DNA from: Acanthacorydalis orientalis
Lineage: Eukaryota; Arthropoda; Insecta; Megaloptera; Corydalidae
Assembly (NCBI GenBank): GCA_034766995.1
Contig: CM068323.1
Coordinates: forward strand, 2,287,752-2,351,751
Direction: 5' to 3'
DNA length: 64,000 bases
Shown: positions 1-11,374 of the stretch, one piece after another
Layout: every line of letters begins with the position of its first letter
Position numbering within the stretch: the stretch's first letter is position 1
Made by a program: the position numbers and the translations under genes
Notes under the pieces: model-generated
The model's input: only the letters and a program-made list of their open reading frames with translations
Database searches by the model: none
What the model was told of the DNA's origin: nothing

Positions 1-74
1 TTTGAATCTGATAACACGATATAAATTCAATTGTTGTCAAGATTTTCTTTAATATTTCCGTACATTATTTATCA

Positions 75-2127
75 GGCCGGTCAAAGTAACATAGGCAACC
101 TCTAGCATGTTTTTTAAATAATGCTAACACGACCGGATGGCGTTAGATGTTCGATTTATAAATCATTTTGTATATCGTTTTACTACTGGTAGAGAACATG
201 AACATATAAATGCTTTCTTATTGGTCAAAGAAAAATTGAATTCTTAAAAAGACGCTGTTCGAAAATTACATCTGTTTGCCATGTGTTTAACATTTTCAGT
301 GTTTAGTGTTTGTGAAATAATTTGTGATTAAAGCAGGTGAGTTATATTTTAATTCGATTAACTTTAATCGTTGATAGTTATTTATGTGTAATAATTTTTG
401 TATTGTAGAGCACGTCTTCGGATTCAAACAATGGTAATTGGTGAAGAACATGTGGATTAAGCATGTAGAGTGAAAAGATTGTCGTCAGCATAATTTTAGA
501 TCATGCGATTTTACCAATTCTCAACAAAACTACATCAACAGATCAGCGATCCTCTCGTTGTGTTTGGAAAAACAGGTATAAAATATTTTTATTTCTTATC
601 ATAACCTGCTTGTGGTTTATTATATATGGTATTGAAAAATAACAATTTTTCAAAACCATGCCATGTGAGATACAATGATGTGAAAATACCTAATTTATTT
701 CTAGCTAACAAAAAACTTTTGTATAATGAATGCTGTTTAAATTTCAGCCACCGTCGGCAGTGTTTCCATCAACCAGTAAGATAGAAACACTGATTCCTAC
801 TACCAATGAAGATGTGATCGATCTACCAGTAAATGTAAGTATTCACAACTGTGATATTATTATTTATACCATAATTTGTTTTGTAAAATTATGAACGTGT
901 CTACTATAATTACTATTCAAATTGTAACCACCATCTACAATGTTTCCATCATTATTTTGAATGGAAACACTGATAGTGTAAGTTAATTTATTAATTCAAA
1001 GCAGTACAAAGTTATACGGTACAATATATAACATACATTTTAGATCACAACTAATAATTATTTTAAAATTTGTGTACTAATTTTTTAAAATTCATAAATT
1101 TTGACATTGGCCTTTTCTAGAAAAGAAGCCCAAAAGGTTATCATTTATTATGGAAATTAATTTGTTTACCATCGATTAATTCTTTATTGAATTTTTTAAG
1201 ATTGATTCATTTGAAACTATGTGTGAACGACTACATTATGTCATACCAAAAACGCATGATCAGTAATTTAGAGGACAGACAACTTCTGTTTGTTAATGTT
1301 CGATGAAATGTCAATTCGCGAGGGGTTGTCGTATGACCTACGGGCTGATAGAATTACTGGGCATGTTGACATGAACACAGGATTCATAGGGAAGGAACAG
1401 CATTATGGTTTTTATGTTGCAAGATGTGAGATGTAGCTGGAAGCAGTCAATTTCCTACTACTTTTGTCGAAATTTAACTTCAGATCATTTGTCACGAATG
1501 ATCATTGAAGTTATTCGGCGAATAGAGTCAACTGGACTTCGAGTTATGTGCACGGGGTGTGACATGGGGTGAAATAACCTGAAAGTGTTAAATTACTTAA
1601 AATCGAAAAAAAAACCTCTTCCTTTGGTTTCGATTGTAGAGCAACTTTAAGTTTTGTGATAAATGTTCATTTTTTTGTACTTATTACTAATGTTTCGTTA
1701 TTTATTGTTAGTATTAAATATTTTTCAAAAATAAATAAATTACATAGATAACTGTCTTTTTTGTGAATTGTAAACAGCATCATGCAATAGTATGATTGCA
1801 AAAAATTAAGTAATTTAAAATATATTCACATCTATTCAAAAAATTTTAATTTTAAAACAATTTTATAATAATTTTGTAGTAATGAATTTCGTGTTTTATA
1901 TGGAGTTGATTACTTGAGAATTTTCATAAAATTGTATTAAAATTAAATATTTCTGAATGGAAACGTATATACCAGCGCTAATATTCTAATTTCAAGTATT
2001 TAAATCTCCCGCACAAATATCGCGCGGACAGTGGCATCTGGCTGTATCAGCATGAATTAACACCCCGCACCGCCCAGGTTATCGTTTTTATGCCATAGAT
2101 TTTTAACCCGTACCTTGTGATCTAGAG
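75..2127 (+). mobile_element. P-superfamily transposon relic (THAP9-like transposase)
   Basis: A degraded DNA transposon. Around 1299-1340 one frame reads FDEMSIREGLSYD and continues toward ADRITGH, which resembles the first-aspartate block of P-element/THAP9 transposases. Downstream, around 1500-1580, other frames give a GLRVMCTGCDMG-like block, matching the later conserved part of that core, but stops and frameshifts lie between. An intron-like layout (gcaggtgagt near 334, tattgtag near 407) is shared with related copies. Edges were set by comparison: the left sequence caggccggtcaa recurs inverted near 63200 and 34310, and the right end recurs near 61090 and 26014. I did not find a convincing terminal inverted repeat or target duplication. 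It is dead as a gene. Confidence 0.7.
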
Positions 2128-2699
2128 ATTCTTTTATCTATATTATGTAATATGAAAAAAAATTGATAATCGAAATTCGATATTTTTTATGGCTAACGTT
2201 AACAGCCAGTTATTTTACTGTTTTATTTAGTTTATATAGTTTTCTACTTTCGTTTTCATCACTTGTTTACTGTACTATATTTTGATAAGAGTCAGGATAT
2301 TGTAAAAACCATAGAATTGGTCAGTATCCATCATCAGTGAAAAAAATGAAGAATGAAAACAAGGTCTCAGTATGCATATTATGCCATATATGTACCAAAC
2401 ACGAAAGTTTAAAGATATTTGAAACTATAATACTTACCGTTGTAATTTTCGATAAATATGAACATGCACAATATAAAAACACCCTATTAAAATAATTGCA
2501 GTTTGTTTTAATGTTAATCATTCTTTTTCAGAAGCTTATTGATTGACAGCTTTGTTTGAAATAAAAGTGGCGCGAAAATTATGACATGTATGTCATTAAG
2601 CAATTTTCATTTTTCATACATAATATTTACATTATCATAATTTTTAATTGTAGTTTGACGAAAATGAGGACTTAAATATGAATCTTTAGGATTTATATG
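2128..2699. other. Unassigned AT-rich spacer
   Basis: No coding segment, RNA gene or clear repeat recognised. The only open frame here (a 66-codon one on the - strand) has no motif. Confidence 0.4.
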
Positions 2700-3052
2700 C
2701 CTTTTCAAGGTTTGGATCATATATAGCACACCATGCAATAAGGGGTTAATCCCTGCATCGTCAATTTTTTCAGTCAAGACTTTGATAGGAAAATTTCCTG
2801 TTTTGATTTCGGATGTCCGAGATTTTCCTGTCAGTTATCCGTGTTGTAATACGACATCAAACACATGCACCCTTACGTTTTCGATTAAAAGCTATCCCTT
2901 AATCTACGGTTTTTTTAATATTTTTTACAAAACTACGCGATACATCTCTAACGTGTCAGCAATCTTATACTGTGACATTTTTTATCGTTCAAACGGCCGG
3001 CGATTTGACCAAATTTCTTCGGTGACAAATCACTTTGTTTACCCATTCTAAA
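2700..3052 (-). pseudogene. Tc1-like transposase N-terminal relic
   Basis: Read on the minus strand from about 3050, the frame starts MGKQSDLSPKKFGQIAGRLN, which resembles the paired-like DNA-binding start of insect Tc1-type transposases. It soon hits stops. Further fragments (LTEKIDDAGINPLL) near 2720-2780 fit the end of the same N-terminal region. No catalytic domain or terminal repeats were recognised. Confidence 0.5.
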
Positions 3053-3517
3053 AAAAATATTAATTTATGCAACTTAACAAATATATTTGAACAATTGGAT
3101 GAAAGTCGACGCAATATTAAATAAGAAACTGATATATTGATATTTCGATTTAGAGTGGTTGATATCTAGAGTAGCTGATATATAGAGTGATTGAAACCGC
3201 TCGTGCGGTCTCTGTTCTGAGTGGTGTGTTATCAATCATATGATCAATATTCTATTTTTTTTATGTGCAACGAAAGGTGGATATACGATAGTAGTGTATA
3301 ACTGATAAGAAATTTATTCAAAACATTGTATTCACTGAAGATTTAGAATTAGAAAATTGTTACAAATATTGACATTGTTTCTTTAAGTTAATTTTTATAA
3401 AGTTTTCCGTTCAAGATTTTATGATTTATATTTCACCCAGATTATTTTCGTGTATGATTTCTTAATTTATGTTATTTGTTAAGGAGAGGAGAAGTTAGAA
3501 GGAGACGGAGCCCCTAG

Positions 3518-3521
<4 letters not shown>
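3053..3521. other. Unassigned AT-rich spacer
   Basis: No gene or repeat family recognised. A short purine-rich stretch (3484-3512) precedes the TA tract. Confidence 0.35.

Positions 3522-3583
<62 letters not shown>
3522..3583. repeat. (TA)n microsatellite
   Basis: Near-perfect TA dinucleotide run. It abuts a mariner-type terminus (cgaggtcagac) at 3585, so it supplies TA target sites. Confidence 0.95.
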
Positions 3584-3584
<1 letters not shown>

Positions 3585-3995
3585 GAGGTCAGACAATTAA
3601 GTAATGCGATTTTAGTTAATATCTAAGAACCACAAGAGATGACAGAATATTTTACAGGAGACGATACACATCGGCCACTATGAATTAATTGCCACATATA
3701 AAACAATTTGAATATTTTCAAGAAGAAAAAGTTGTTTTTTAGCGGTTATTTGGATTTTTTCGGTATCCATTGTAAACCGACTTTAATTTTGTCTATCAAT
3801 ACATATAAATCGTTTGAATACGCATCGACCAGGATAAATTTGTTGCCAGATTTTTAATAGTTCGTATATTTTAAGTACGAAAAACATGTGTTTTCAGCGG
3901 TTTTTTGGTTATTTTCAGTATCGATTGTGAATCGATTTTAATTTTGTCTACAAATATATATAAAGCATTAAAATACGCATAGACCAGTATGAATA
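3585..3995 (+). mobile_element. Mariner-end fragment with internal direct repeat
   Basis: It starts with the same terminus (cgaggtcagacaattaag) as the full mariner copies in this window, then departs from them after about 25 bases. Inside it, two diverged direct repeats (about 3740-3830 and 3895-3990) share a tttaattttgtctayaa-type core followed by an atacgcatmgaccag-type motif. It ends at the left terminus of the next mariner. It may be a solo mariner end or part of a composite insertion. No coding potential. Confidence 0.5.
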
Positions 3996-4888
3996 CGAGG
4001 TCAGACAATTAAGTAATGCGACCGATTTTTTTTCTCTGCCTGTGGTAACACTGCGAATCTGTAACTCCGCCACCGTAATAGCAGATCCCTACTCTCTCGA
4101 TTGAGACCTTGACCACCCTCGTACGATCATTTCTTCGCCAGCTGTTTAGTGTTTTGTAACAACGCGCGAGTAGTGCATGTCACGAAAATGGAACAGAGAA
4201 ATTTAGAGCAACGGTGAGCGATAAAATTTTGTGCAAAACTCGGCGAAACCGCGACAGAAACTTATGAAAAAGTGCTTAAAGTGTATGGTAGTGATGCCCT
4301 GAGTCGTAGTCAGGTGCATGCCGATTTTAAAAAAGGCCGTGAGAGCATAAACGAGCGTAAATGTTGATTTGCTTCTTCGACTGCAAAGGGGTGGTTCACA
4401 AAGAGCTCGTACCACCTGGACAAACCGTAAATCAAGTATTCTACCGCAATGTGCTCGAAAAATTACGAAAAAGGGTGCTCAGAGTGCGTCCAGAGATCGC
4501 GAAGACTTGGGTTCTGCATCACGACAATGCTCCCTGTCACAGTGCGTTCAGTGTCTCTCAGTTTTTGGCGTCTAAAGGCATCGCAACGTTACCACAACCG
4601 CCCTATTCACCGGTCATGTCACCCTGCGACTTTTTCCTATTCCCCCATATGAAAAAATTCGTCAAAGGTCGACATTTTGACTCCGTTGAAGATATCCAAG
4701 GATCTGTGACGAGTGTACTCGGAGAGGTCCCACAAAAAGTGTTCCAGAATTGTTACGAAAACTGGAAAACTCGCTGGAATAAGTGTATAGATGCGGGAGG
4801 GGACTACTTTGAAGGGGATCGCAGCGATGTACCTTAATTTTTAAATATACTCGATTTTTGAATTTTGTCGCATTACTTGTCTGACCTC

Positions 4889-4889
<1 letters not shown>
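3996..4889 (+). mobile_element. Mariner copy 1, internally deleted (DD34D)
   Basis: Bounded by inverted termini (cgaggtcagac... / ...gtctgacctcg) with TA on each side; the right terminus lacks four bases present in other copies. Unlike the other copies here it keeps an N-terminal helix-turn-helix coding block (KLGETATETYEKVLK near 4236-4280) and then jumps directly into the catalytic C-half. That half has HHDNAPCH (second Asp) and PCDFFLF (third Asp, DD34D spacing). The first-Asp block GDES present in other copies is missing. Stops separate the N-terminal part, so it is non-autonomous. Confidence 0.9.
4361..4837 (+). pseudogene. Mariner transposase C-terminal fragment
   Basis: An open frame of 158 codons encoding the end of a mariner DD34D transposase: the start MLICFFDCKGVVHKELVPPG, the HHDNAPCH block, then 34 residues to the last catalytic Asp in SPCDFF, and a C-terminal DYFEGDRSDVP. 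Compared with sister copies it has SPVMSP where they have SPDMSP. The first catalytic Asp and the DNA-binding domain are not in this frame, so no functional transposase is expected. Confidence 0.85.

Positions 4890-4946
<57 letters not shown>
4890..4946. repeat. (TA)n microsatellite
   Basis: A pure TA run directly after the right mariner terminus. Together with 3522-3583 it brackets the mariner cluster. Confidence 0.95.
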
Positions 4947-4949
<3 letters not shown>

Positions 4950-5389
4950 TATTGATTCAATTTTTGAATCAAATACCGATAATTTCAGTGATAAATGTGG
5001 ACACAATGACGAAATTATCTGTATTTATTTTGTTAAACAAACTTACAATCAACTTTTTATCAGTTATCGCATTTAGTGTTTGTGAACACTTATTTAACTT
5101 TTAGTCACGTATCAAGAATACAGGATGTATAGAAAATATTTCGGAATATATGAAATATTATTTCATAAAATTATTAGAAATAACTAAATTCGATCGAAGG
5201 TATGTACAGGAATGCATGTCATGCAAATGATTCTTAAAAATGATTCTTAAAACATGTGAAACATTTTCTTTCCGTTCATATGTTAAAAATATATTGTTAA
5301 AGTGTATGTAGTATGTACTTGCCATATATCAAATTTTATCAACTTGTAATAATATTCATGATAAAAAAAATAATAAAATATATTAGTGG
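4947..5389. other. Unassigned spacer
   Basis: AT-rich, no gene recognised. The left edge of the mitochondrial insertion lies at roughly 5385-5395, where similarity to 16S rRNA stops. Confidence 0.35.
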
Positions 5390-5562
5390 TTCAATTAAAA
5401 GACAAATGATACCTATTATGCTACCTTTGCACAGTCAAAATACCGCGAACCTTCAAAATTTTCAGTGGGCAGTTTAGAATTCAAATTATACTCTCAAAAA
5501 AAAATGTTTTTGTTAAACAGGCGAACATTATTTTGACGAATTCCTTAAATTAATTTATTTAA
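5390..5562 (-). pseudogene. NUMT, mitochondrial 16S rRNA segment (left piece)
   Basis: On the minus strand this carries the near-universal 16S stretch with gactgtgcaaaggtagcat (about 5425-5450) and the upstream block aaaataatgttcgcctg (about 5522-5540). These are hallmarks of the peptidyl-transferase half of insect mitochondrial large-subunit rRNA. It stops at the TTAA where a piggyBac element is inserted and resumes at 7196. As a nuclear, interrupted copy it is not expected to be functional. Confidence 0.85.
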
Positions 5563-7195
5563 CACTAAACCTACCGATGCTTCATGTATACCTATTCCTA
5601 CCACAAGAGGTCAAGTGACCCGTCTTTAAAATGTTATATATTTTATGATGTATAGCAAAAAAAAACCATTTAGTATACTTTGGTCTATGAACAAACCAAT
5701 TTTTTTCCAAATAACAATTCCAATTTGATTATTTATTAAATTAATAACACATAAAAATAAGAAAACAAAAATTAAATACTTTTCAATTTAATCCTAAATT
5801 TATAAATAAATAATATGATAATTTATTCATTTCCACCGCATATTTTGCAAATTATTGGTTTCTGTAAGGCATATTTTCCATACACATATTTTTTGCATTT
5901 GAAACATATTTTTGTACTTTTGTTTTTTTTGCATTATCTAATTTGGCACTTTTTTCGCACACATGAATCTGGATTTGAATTTGTTGACGTTTTCTGTATA
6001 TCTTCTTGTTCTTCCTGTTGCGCATGTTGAAAATCTTCTTTTGCATTTCTGCTCATGGTTTTTGAAAAAAAATCGGGTCCTCATTTCTTGTTCCACAGAT
6101 ATGAAATGTTCAAATTGTTTGCTTCATATGCGGAACGTGCACATAGAACAACAATAAATGCATTGAGTTTTGCAGGAGTCAAATTCCATTTAATTCCTAA
6201 CACTCAAAATGACTCTTCTTCTGTGCATTTTCTTGTGTTCGATTATACGATTGTCAATTAGCAAAGAAAATGTAATTTTCACTTTGCCTTTCATAATATT
6301 CCGTTTGGCATATCCTATCGCGCCTGCAATCTCTCTAAAAATATTATGGATTTGCGCTCGTCCAGACAATAAACCTTCTTCTATTTCTTGCCAAATTGTC
6401 CCATTAATCGCAATTTCGATACATTGGTCTTCAACATCACTTTCATTTTCTAAACTAATAACGATCTCGTTCTCATTTGTCCTCTACGCGCATTCAAAAT
6501 ATTCTCAACTTCACTATATGTACTTGAGGACTCGCATCCGTCCGAAGTGTCAAATGAGTCATCATGTTGTTCTATGTTGTCCCCTCCACTTTCAGATAGT
6601 TCCTCATCATTGAACTCCGAACATTCTTCATCTATGTTATTTGGTTTTTCTAATGATTTCAAATATCTTGAATTTCTCCACATTTTTGGTATAAAATATA
6701 TAATGAAATAAAAACCTTGACTCGCAAAATAGCACCATAACTTGAAATGTTCAAACTAAAATGAAATCGAATGCTACATTTCCAATAGTAGCTTAGAGTA
6801 GAATGAAATTTCTTATTCGTTCGTCAACATACAGTTTTATATAATGTTATTTTTTTCTAATTCACGCTGACGGACCGTACCGTAATATTCACTAGCTATC
6901 AACAAATATGATCCAGTACAACAAAATATATGATGTAATAATAAAAATGTGTAATGCAAAGGTTTTTTCACACATTCACATATAACGGTCAAATGACCCG
7001 TTACGGTAGGTACGCCAAGTTACATATATTTCTTGGTAAAAGAAGAACAAGAGAGAAGTAAATATTGAAAAATACATTGGATGAATTTTTCAATAAAAGC
7101 AGTAAAGTCAAATAGCGATGTGATAATGTCATTTCCAAAAAATTCTGACAAAAATTTTAAAAAGGGTCATTTGACTCGTCGTGGTAGCTTTAGTG
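5563..7195 (-). mobile_element. piggyBac element 1, internally deleted, with TTAA duplication
   Basis: Flanked by TTAA on both sides (5559-5562, 7196-7199), with termini cactaaacctacc / ggtagctttagtg. Subterminal palindromes of the type ggtcaartgacc sit at each end (about 5608 and 6990). The minus strand keeps two ends of a piggyBac transposase: an acidic N-terminus (MWRNSRYLKS..., EECSEFNDEEL) and, near 5830-5990, pieces of the Cys-rich C-terminus. Most of the DDD catalytic domain is deleted. It sits inside the mitochondrial 16S insertion, so it is younger than that insertion. Confidence 0.85.
6450..6683 (-). pseudogene. piggyBac transposase N-terminal fragment
   Basis: 77 codons rich in Asp, Glu and Ser (IDEECSEFNDEELSES), typical of the acidic leader of piggyBac-derived transposases and close to the leader at 10267-10506. 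It runs out of frame toward a TFSLLID-like block near 6270, then into the deletion. No catalytic residues remain. Confidence 0.7.
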
Positions 7196-7812
7196 TTAAT
7201 AATAAAATTCAAACATATTATTTATAATAATTTTATCAATATTACTAAATTTTAATAATTAAAATTTATATTTTAATACTATAATTAAATTCATAATAAA
7301 TATTTTTTTAATCTTTATATTTTAATATAGAATTTGTATTGATAACTATTTCTAAATCTACAATTAATAAAAATTACTACGAATTATAATTTAAATAAAT
7401 TAAAGCTTATCCCTTAATATATTTATGTTAACTGATAATATATTTTTAAATCGAATAAATTACGTAATTAATATATAAATTAAATTTATTTCTTAAAAAA
7501 CTAGATATTTTAAAAGACGAATAACATTTCAATACTAACTAGATATTTATAATTATTATAAAACAAAAAAGTTATCATATTTAATTAGCTTCTTGTAGTT
7601 CGAGAATTTTAAATTCATTAAATTTTACTTAATACAAACTGATACAAAAGGTACATACAATAAATATTACTTCCAAATGAACAAAATTTTTTTTTAATAC
7701 TAATTTACTCTAATTAAAATTATTTTATCTATGAAATATACAAAACGAAATAAATTAAATTTACTTATATCAAATAATAATTAAACAAAATAAATAAATA
7801 ATTTCTTTATCT
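7196..7812 (-). pseudogene. NUMT, mitochondrial 16S rRNA 5' half
   Basis: Minus strand. It contains tattaagggataagcttta (about 7402-7420), the block tttttaagaaataaattta upstream of it, and accttttgtatcag (about 7640-7655), all recognisable in insect mitochondrial 16S. It continues directly into tRNA-Val and 12S, the normal insect order, so this is one mtDNA fragment rather than separate insertions. Confidence 0.85.
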
Positions 7813-7882
7813 CAAATTATATTGATTTGCAGAATTTCCTTTCAATGTAAATTAAAAACTCCTCTATTTAAGCTTTAATTTG
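7813..7882 (-). pseudogene. NUMT, mitochondrial tRNA-Val (anticodon UAC)
   Basis: A 70-nt cloverleaf on the minus strand lying exactly between the 16S and 12S segments. The 7-bp acceptor stem pairs perfectly (caaatta with taatttg). The anticodon loop reads tttacat, giving anticodon UAC, and the anticodon stem has one mismatch. The position matches the insect rrnS-trnV-rrnL order. Confidence 0.75.
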
Positions 7883-8690
7883 ATCATTCTAGGTACACTT
7901 TCCAGTACACCTACTTTGTTACGAATTATCTCTTTTTAATAGAGAGCGACGGGCGATATGTACATATTTTAGACCTAAAATCAATTGAACTACTTAATTT
8001 AAATCACTATTAAATCCACCCTCAAACAAATATTTCAGTCTATTATCCATTTAAATAAATTTTTTGTAATCCATCTCCTCATAATTATAAATGGCACCTT
8101 GCCCTGAAATAAATTCTATTAAAAATGTTTAGAAAATTAATCTTTCTTATAAAATTTCCTTATAACGACGATATAGAAATTAAATAAAATTATGTAAAAT
8201 TTCTCGTGAATTATCGATTACGAAACAGATTCCTCTTAGTAGATAAAAATACCGCCTATTTTTTTTACTTTCAAGACTATATCTATTACTACCATATTTA
8301 ATATATGTACATTTTAAATAATAGAGTATCTAATCCTAGTTTACAATTAAATTTTAATAGCTTCATAACATTAACTGCATAAACTTTAATTTAATTTAAA
8401 TTTCACCTTAAAATTATTATTCTAATTTATATCATAACCAATTGACTATGTAATAGCAAAAAATATTTATATATTTTGTATAACCGCGGATGCTGGCACA
8501 AAATTAACCTATACTATTATATATTACTAATTCTAAATTTCTTTAATTATTAATATCAAATACTGCGATTAAAATAAATTTCTCTTCATTAAGAATAAAA
8601 ATGATTCTTGCAAAAACTTACATATAAAATATACAAATAATAAATTGTTCAGCTAAAATAGAACATTAATTTTATTTAGAATAAAATATA
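7883..8690 (-). pseudogene. NUMT, mitochondrial 12S rRNA
   Basis: Minus strand. The 3' end carries gtacatatcgcccgtcgctc (about 7946-7965) and the final hairpin block aaagtaggtgtactggaaag. Further along are aaactaggattagatactc (about 8325-8343) and gtgccagcatccgcgg (about 8485-8500), all universal small-subunit signatures. The 5' limit near 8690 is approximate. It looks well preserved, which suggests a fairly recent transfer; being nuclear, it is not expected to be functional. Confidence 0.9.
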
Positions 8691-8860
8691 CTTTTGAAAT
8701 AAATTGATACATTTTTTTACAAATTTTAAACTTGAATCGTTATTGCTGGTTATGCGATGTTCTGAACTAAACAAATAATATCATACAAACTAAAACAGAC
8801 AGTAGGTAATTTAATTGATTTACAATAACTTTCAAATTGCATTTGTAGAAATATATATAT

Positions 8861-8905
<45 letters not shown>

Positions 8906-9077
8906 TGTTTGAAAATGAAGTCTCATTTATCATTAATTTTGCTTGTCTGTTATTTGTTTGAAATTATTTGCTAATAAAGATTAGTTATATTCGAAATAAA
9001 CGAATACTTTTCGAAGACAATGAACTCTCGTCGGGACAAAAAGAGTTCAATTTTTCTATCATGTTATTTATAATTAA
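8691..9077. other. Spacer with (TA)n tract
   Basis: The NUMT end is uncertain here. A TA run with one interruption lies at about 8850-8901. Nothing else recognised. Confidence 0.5.
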
Positions 9078-9783
9078 GGGGACCTGGTGGTCTAGCGGCC
9101 TAAAATTTAAGCAATTTTAAAAATTTTTTTTCTATATGAGGGTAATGAATAATGCTTTCAAATTTTTTTACACTTATTTTATTACTAATAAACTACACAA
9201 AAATGAAAATAAAGACAAAAAAAATTTTTTTAAATTAGGAAAATGATGCTGAAGTCTCCCTCTCTAAAAAAATGGAATTGCGTGGTGAATGATAATTTAT
9301 CTCTCCCTCTGATCTGAAATAAAACAATTGACGAATTTTTAATTAGTATAACTATAGCTATCGCAGGAAGTAGAATAAAAAAAAAATTTGACAAAATGGC
9401 GCGTAGTCAAAAGTACAAGTTTGAAAACGACCAGTATTTTTGAATGTTTTGTTAATAAAAAAAATATAAATATTTTACGGAAACTATTAGTTTTACTTCC
9501 AGCGAGAGCTAGAACTATTCAGAATAACATATTAAAATTTCAGACAAATCGGTTAAGTAGTTTTTTTTTCTGGCCCCCGCAAGACGAAAAAAAGTAGTTT
9601 CGAGGTAAACGCGTTTAAAGTTTCAAGCATGTATATATTCTTCTACCTACCTGACCTTCTAATGGGCTGTAGATCCTGAAATACTCTGAATTTCGTCATC
9701 AAATTTTAACAGTATATTTTTAAGATACTATACTTTCGAAAAAAAAAATCGATTTTTCAAAAATTCTAGACCACCGGGTCCCC
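9078..9783. mobile_element. TTAA-flanked MITE, copy 1
   Basis: 706 bp between TTAA at 9074-9077 and TTAA at 9784-9787. The termini are inverted: ggggacctggtggtctag and ctagaccaccgggtcccc. The interior is AT-rich with no protein motif. Two close copies occur at 28047 and 46097. TTAA targeting fits piggyBac or Kolobok; the family is undecided. Confidence 0.9.
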
Positions 9784-9787
9784 TTAA

Positions 9788-10880
9788 CACTAAACCTACC
9801 ACTACCGGTCAAATTGACCGTTCTCAAACTTTTGTACAACTTACACATAATTAAACGTTATCATATCGCTATCAAACTTTAAGACTTTTCTTAAAATCAG
9901 CATACAATATATTCTTCAGTATTTACTTCTACTTTTTTTTCTTTTTTCTAAGAAATATATGTAGTCTGTCCTACCCACCGTGGCCGGTCTATTTGACCGG
10001 TCGAGAAAATATTTTATTTACTCTTCTAAATCTATACATACAGTACAAACTAAAGGCTATCTCAAGGTCGCATGACAACTGAAAATAGTAATACCAAATA
10101 GTAACAACAGTACAGAGTACAAACTCAAGAAGAGAGGATCACAATTCTAAAGCGTTTCATTTATAATTTTATTATAAGTGATAATTTGAGAAAAAAAAGT
10201 AAATCAGCAAAACATTGAAGTAAATTTTGTATTCTGTACTTGTCTTGTATAGTGTGATATTCTTAGATGAATATTTACCGTATAAATATCAAGGCGTTAC
10301 AAAATTATGACGTTATTAGAAAGAAAACGGACATAGAAGAGGAATGTTCAGAGTTTGATGAACAAGAACTTTCCGTAACTGAAAACAACATGGAAAGAGA
10401 TGAAGAGCTATTTACAACAGACGAATTAGAGTCATCAGACAGCGATAACGAAGAGGAGAATATTATAAATAAACGTGCAGGGCAAAAAAATGAATATTGT
10501 TATTGACATTCGAAAGTGAGACAGATGTAGAGGACCAATATATTGAAACTGCGTCTGATGGAACCGTTTGGAAAGAAATAGATGGAAGTTCCAAACGTGG
10601 AAGGACACCAGTTCGTAATATTTTTAGGGATGTGTCCGGTCCTACAGGACATGTTAAACGACATATAATGGAAGTACAAGTAAATACTGCATTTTCTCTT
10701 ATCATTGATCACTTTATAATGAATTATATAAGAAAGTGTACAGAAGAAGAAACATTTAGCGTATTGGGGACTAAGTGCGAACTAAATGCACCAAAACTAG
10801 ATTCATTTATTGCTCTGCTATATGCTCGTGGTGCATATCAGGCAAAAAATTTAAATATCTCATATTTATAGAATAAATAT
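9788..10880 (+). mobile_element. piggyBac element 2, 5' half only
   Basis: It starts at the TTAA shared with the preceding MITE, with terminus cactaaacctaccac and two subterminal palindromic blocks (caccggtcaa-type motifs near 9808 and 9990). It encodes the N-terminal half of a piggyBac transposase, then stops near 10870, where a foldback arm begins. The right terminus is absent. Confidence 0.8.
10267..10871 (+). pseudogene. piggyBac (PGBD-like) transposase N-half
   Basis: An acidic leader (10267-10506) is followed after a frameshift by TPVRNIFRDVSGPTGHVKR, AFSLIIDHFIMNYIRKC and SFIALLYARGAYQAKNLN. These are the conserved blocks upstream of the catalytic Asp residues in PGBD4-type transposases. 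It ends at a stop near 10871, before the first catalytic Asp. The leader shares EEECSEF with the 6450-6683 fragment, so both belong to one family. Confidence 0.8.
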
Positions 10881-10904
10881 GAGATATCTAAATTGTTGTG
10901 ATGT

Positions 10905-11374
10905 CTGAATTATTATCAAAACGCACTTTTTTAAATTTTTACAATTTCGTTTCAGAAAAAAGAATTAAAAAAAATCGTGAAGAAATCATTTTCTGTAATA
11001 AAATTGTAAAAATTTAAAGAAGAGCGTTCTGCGAAAGAAAATTGCAAGAAAATGTTATCTCCATTTAAATAATTTTTTTAATAATTATTCTGGTGAAGAA
11101 AAAAAAACTGCATGAATCGAGCGAGACTCAAACCTGACACATCAGACACTTCAAGTCAGCTCGCTAACGCCTAGCCACAAGCTAGTTGGTAACAGGTGAA
11201 AATTTTTCTTTCATAAGCCTGATGCGAAAACTTTGATGCCTTTTTTCTCAAAAATGGCTCAGTAGTGCGAGTTAGTACGTTACTATATTAATACCTTTGG
11301 GGTACCCTACTACTACACGAATTTTGGTCCCAAAGTCAATTTCTGAGGTCGTATCCTCCCCTTGTAAGAAAGAT
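10905..11374 (-). repeat. Foldback element, single arm (copy C)
   Basis: Matches the right arm of the foldback at 34568-35468, ending in ggtcgtatcctccccttg. On the minus strand it includes the tRNA-like module (about 11122-11192; caggtttgagtctcgctc) followed by a T run. Only one arm is present. Confidence 0.75.

Noticed and set aside
4662..5006. Minus-strand ORF with an Ile/Tyr repeat
   Set aside because: Translation of the TA tract and the antisense of mariner copy 1.
7883..8690. Functional mitochondrial rRNA genes
   Set aside because: Flanked by nuclear transposons and interrupted by piggyBac; called a nuclear copy instead.
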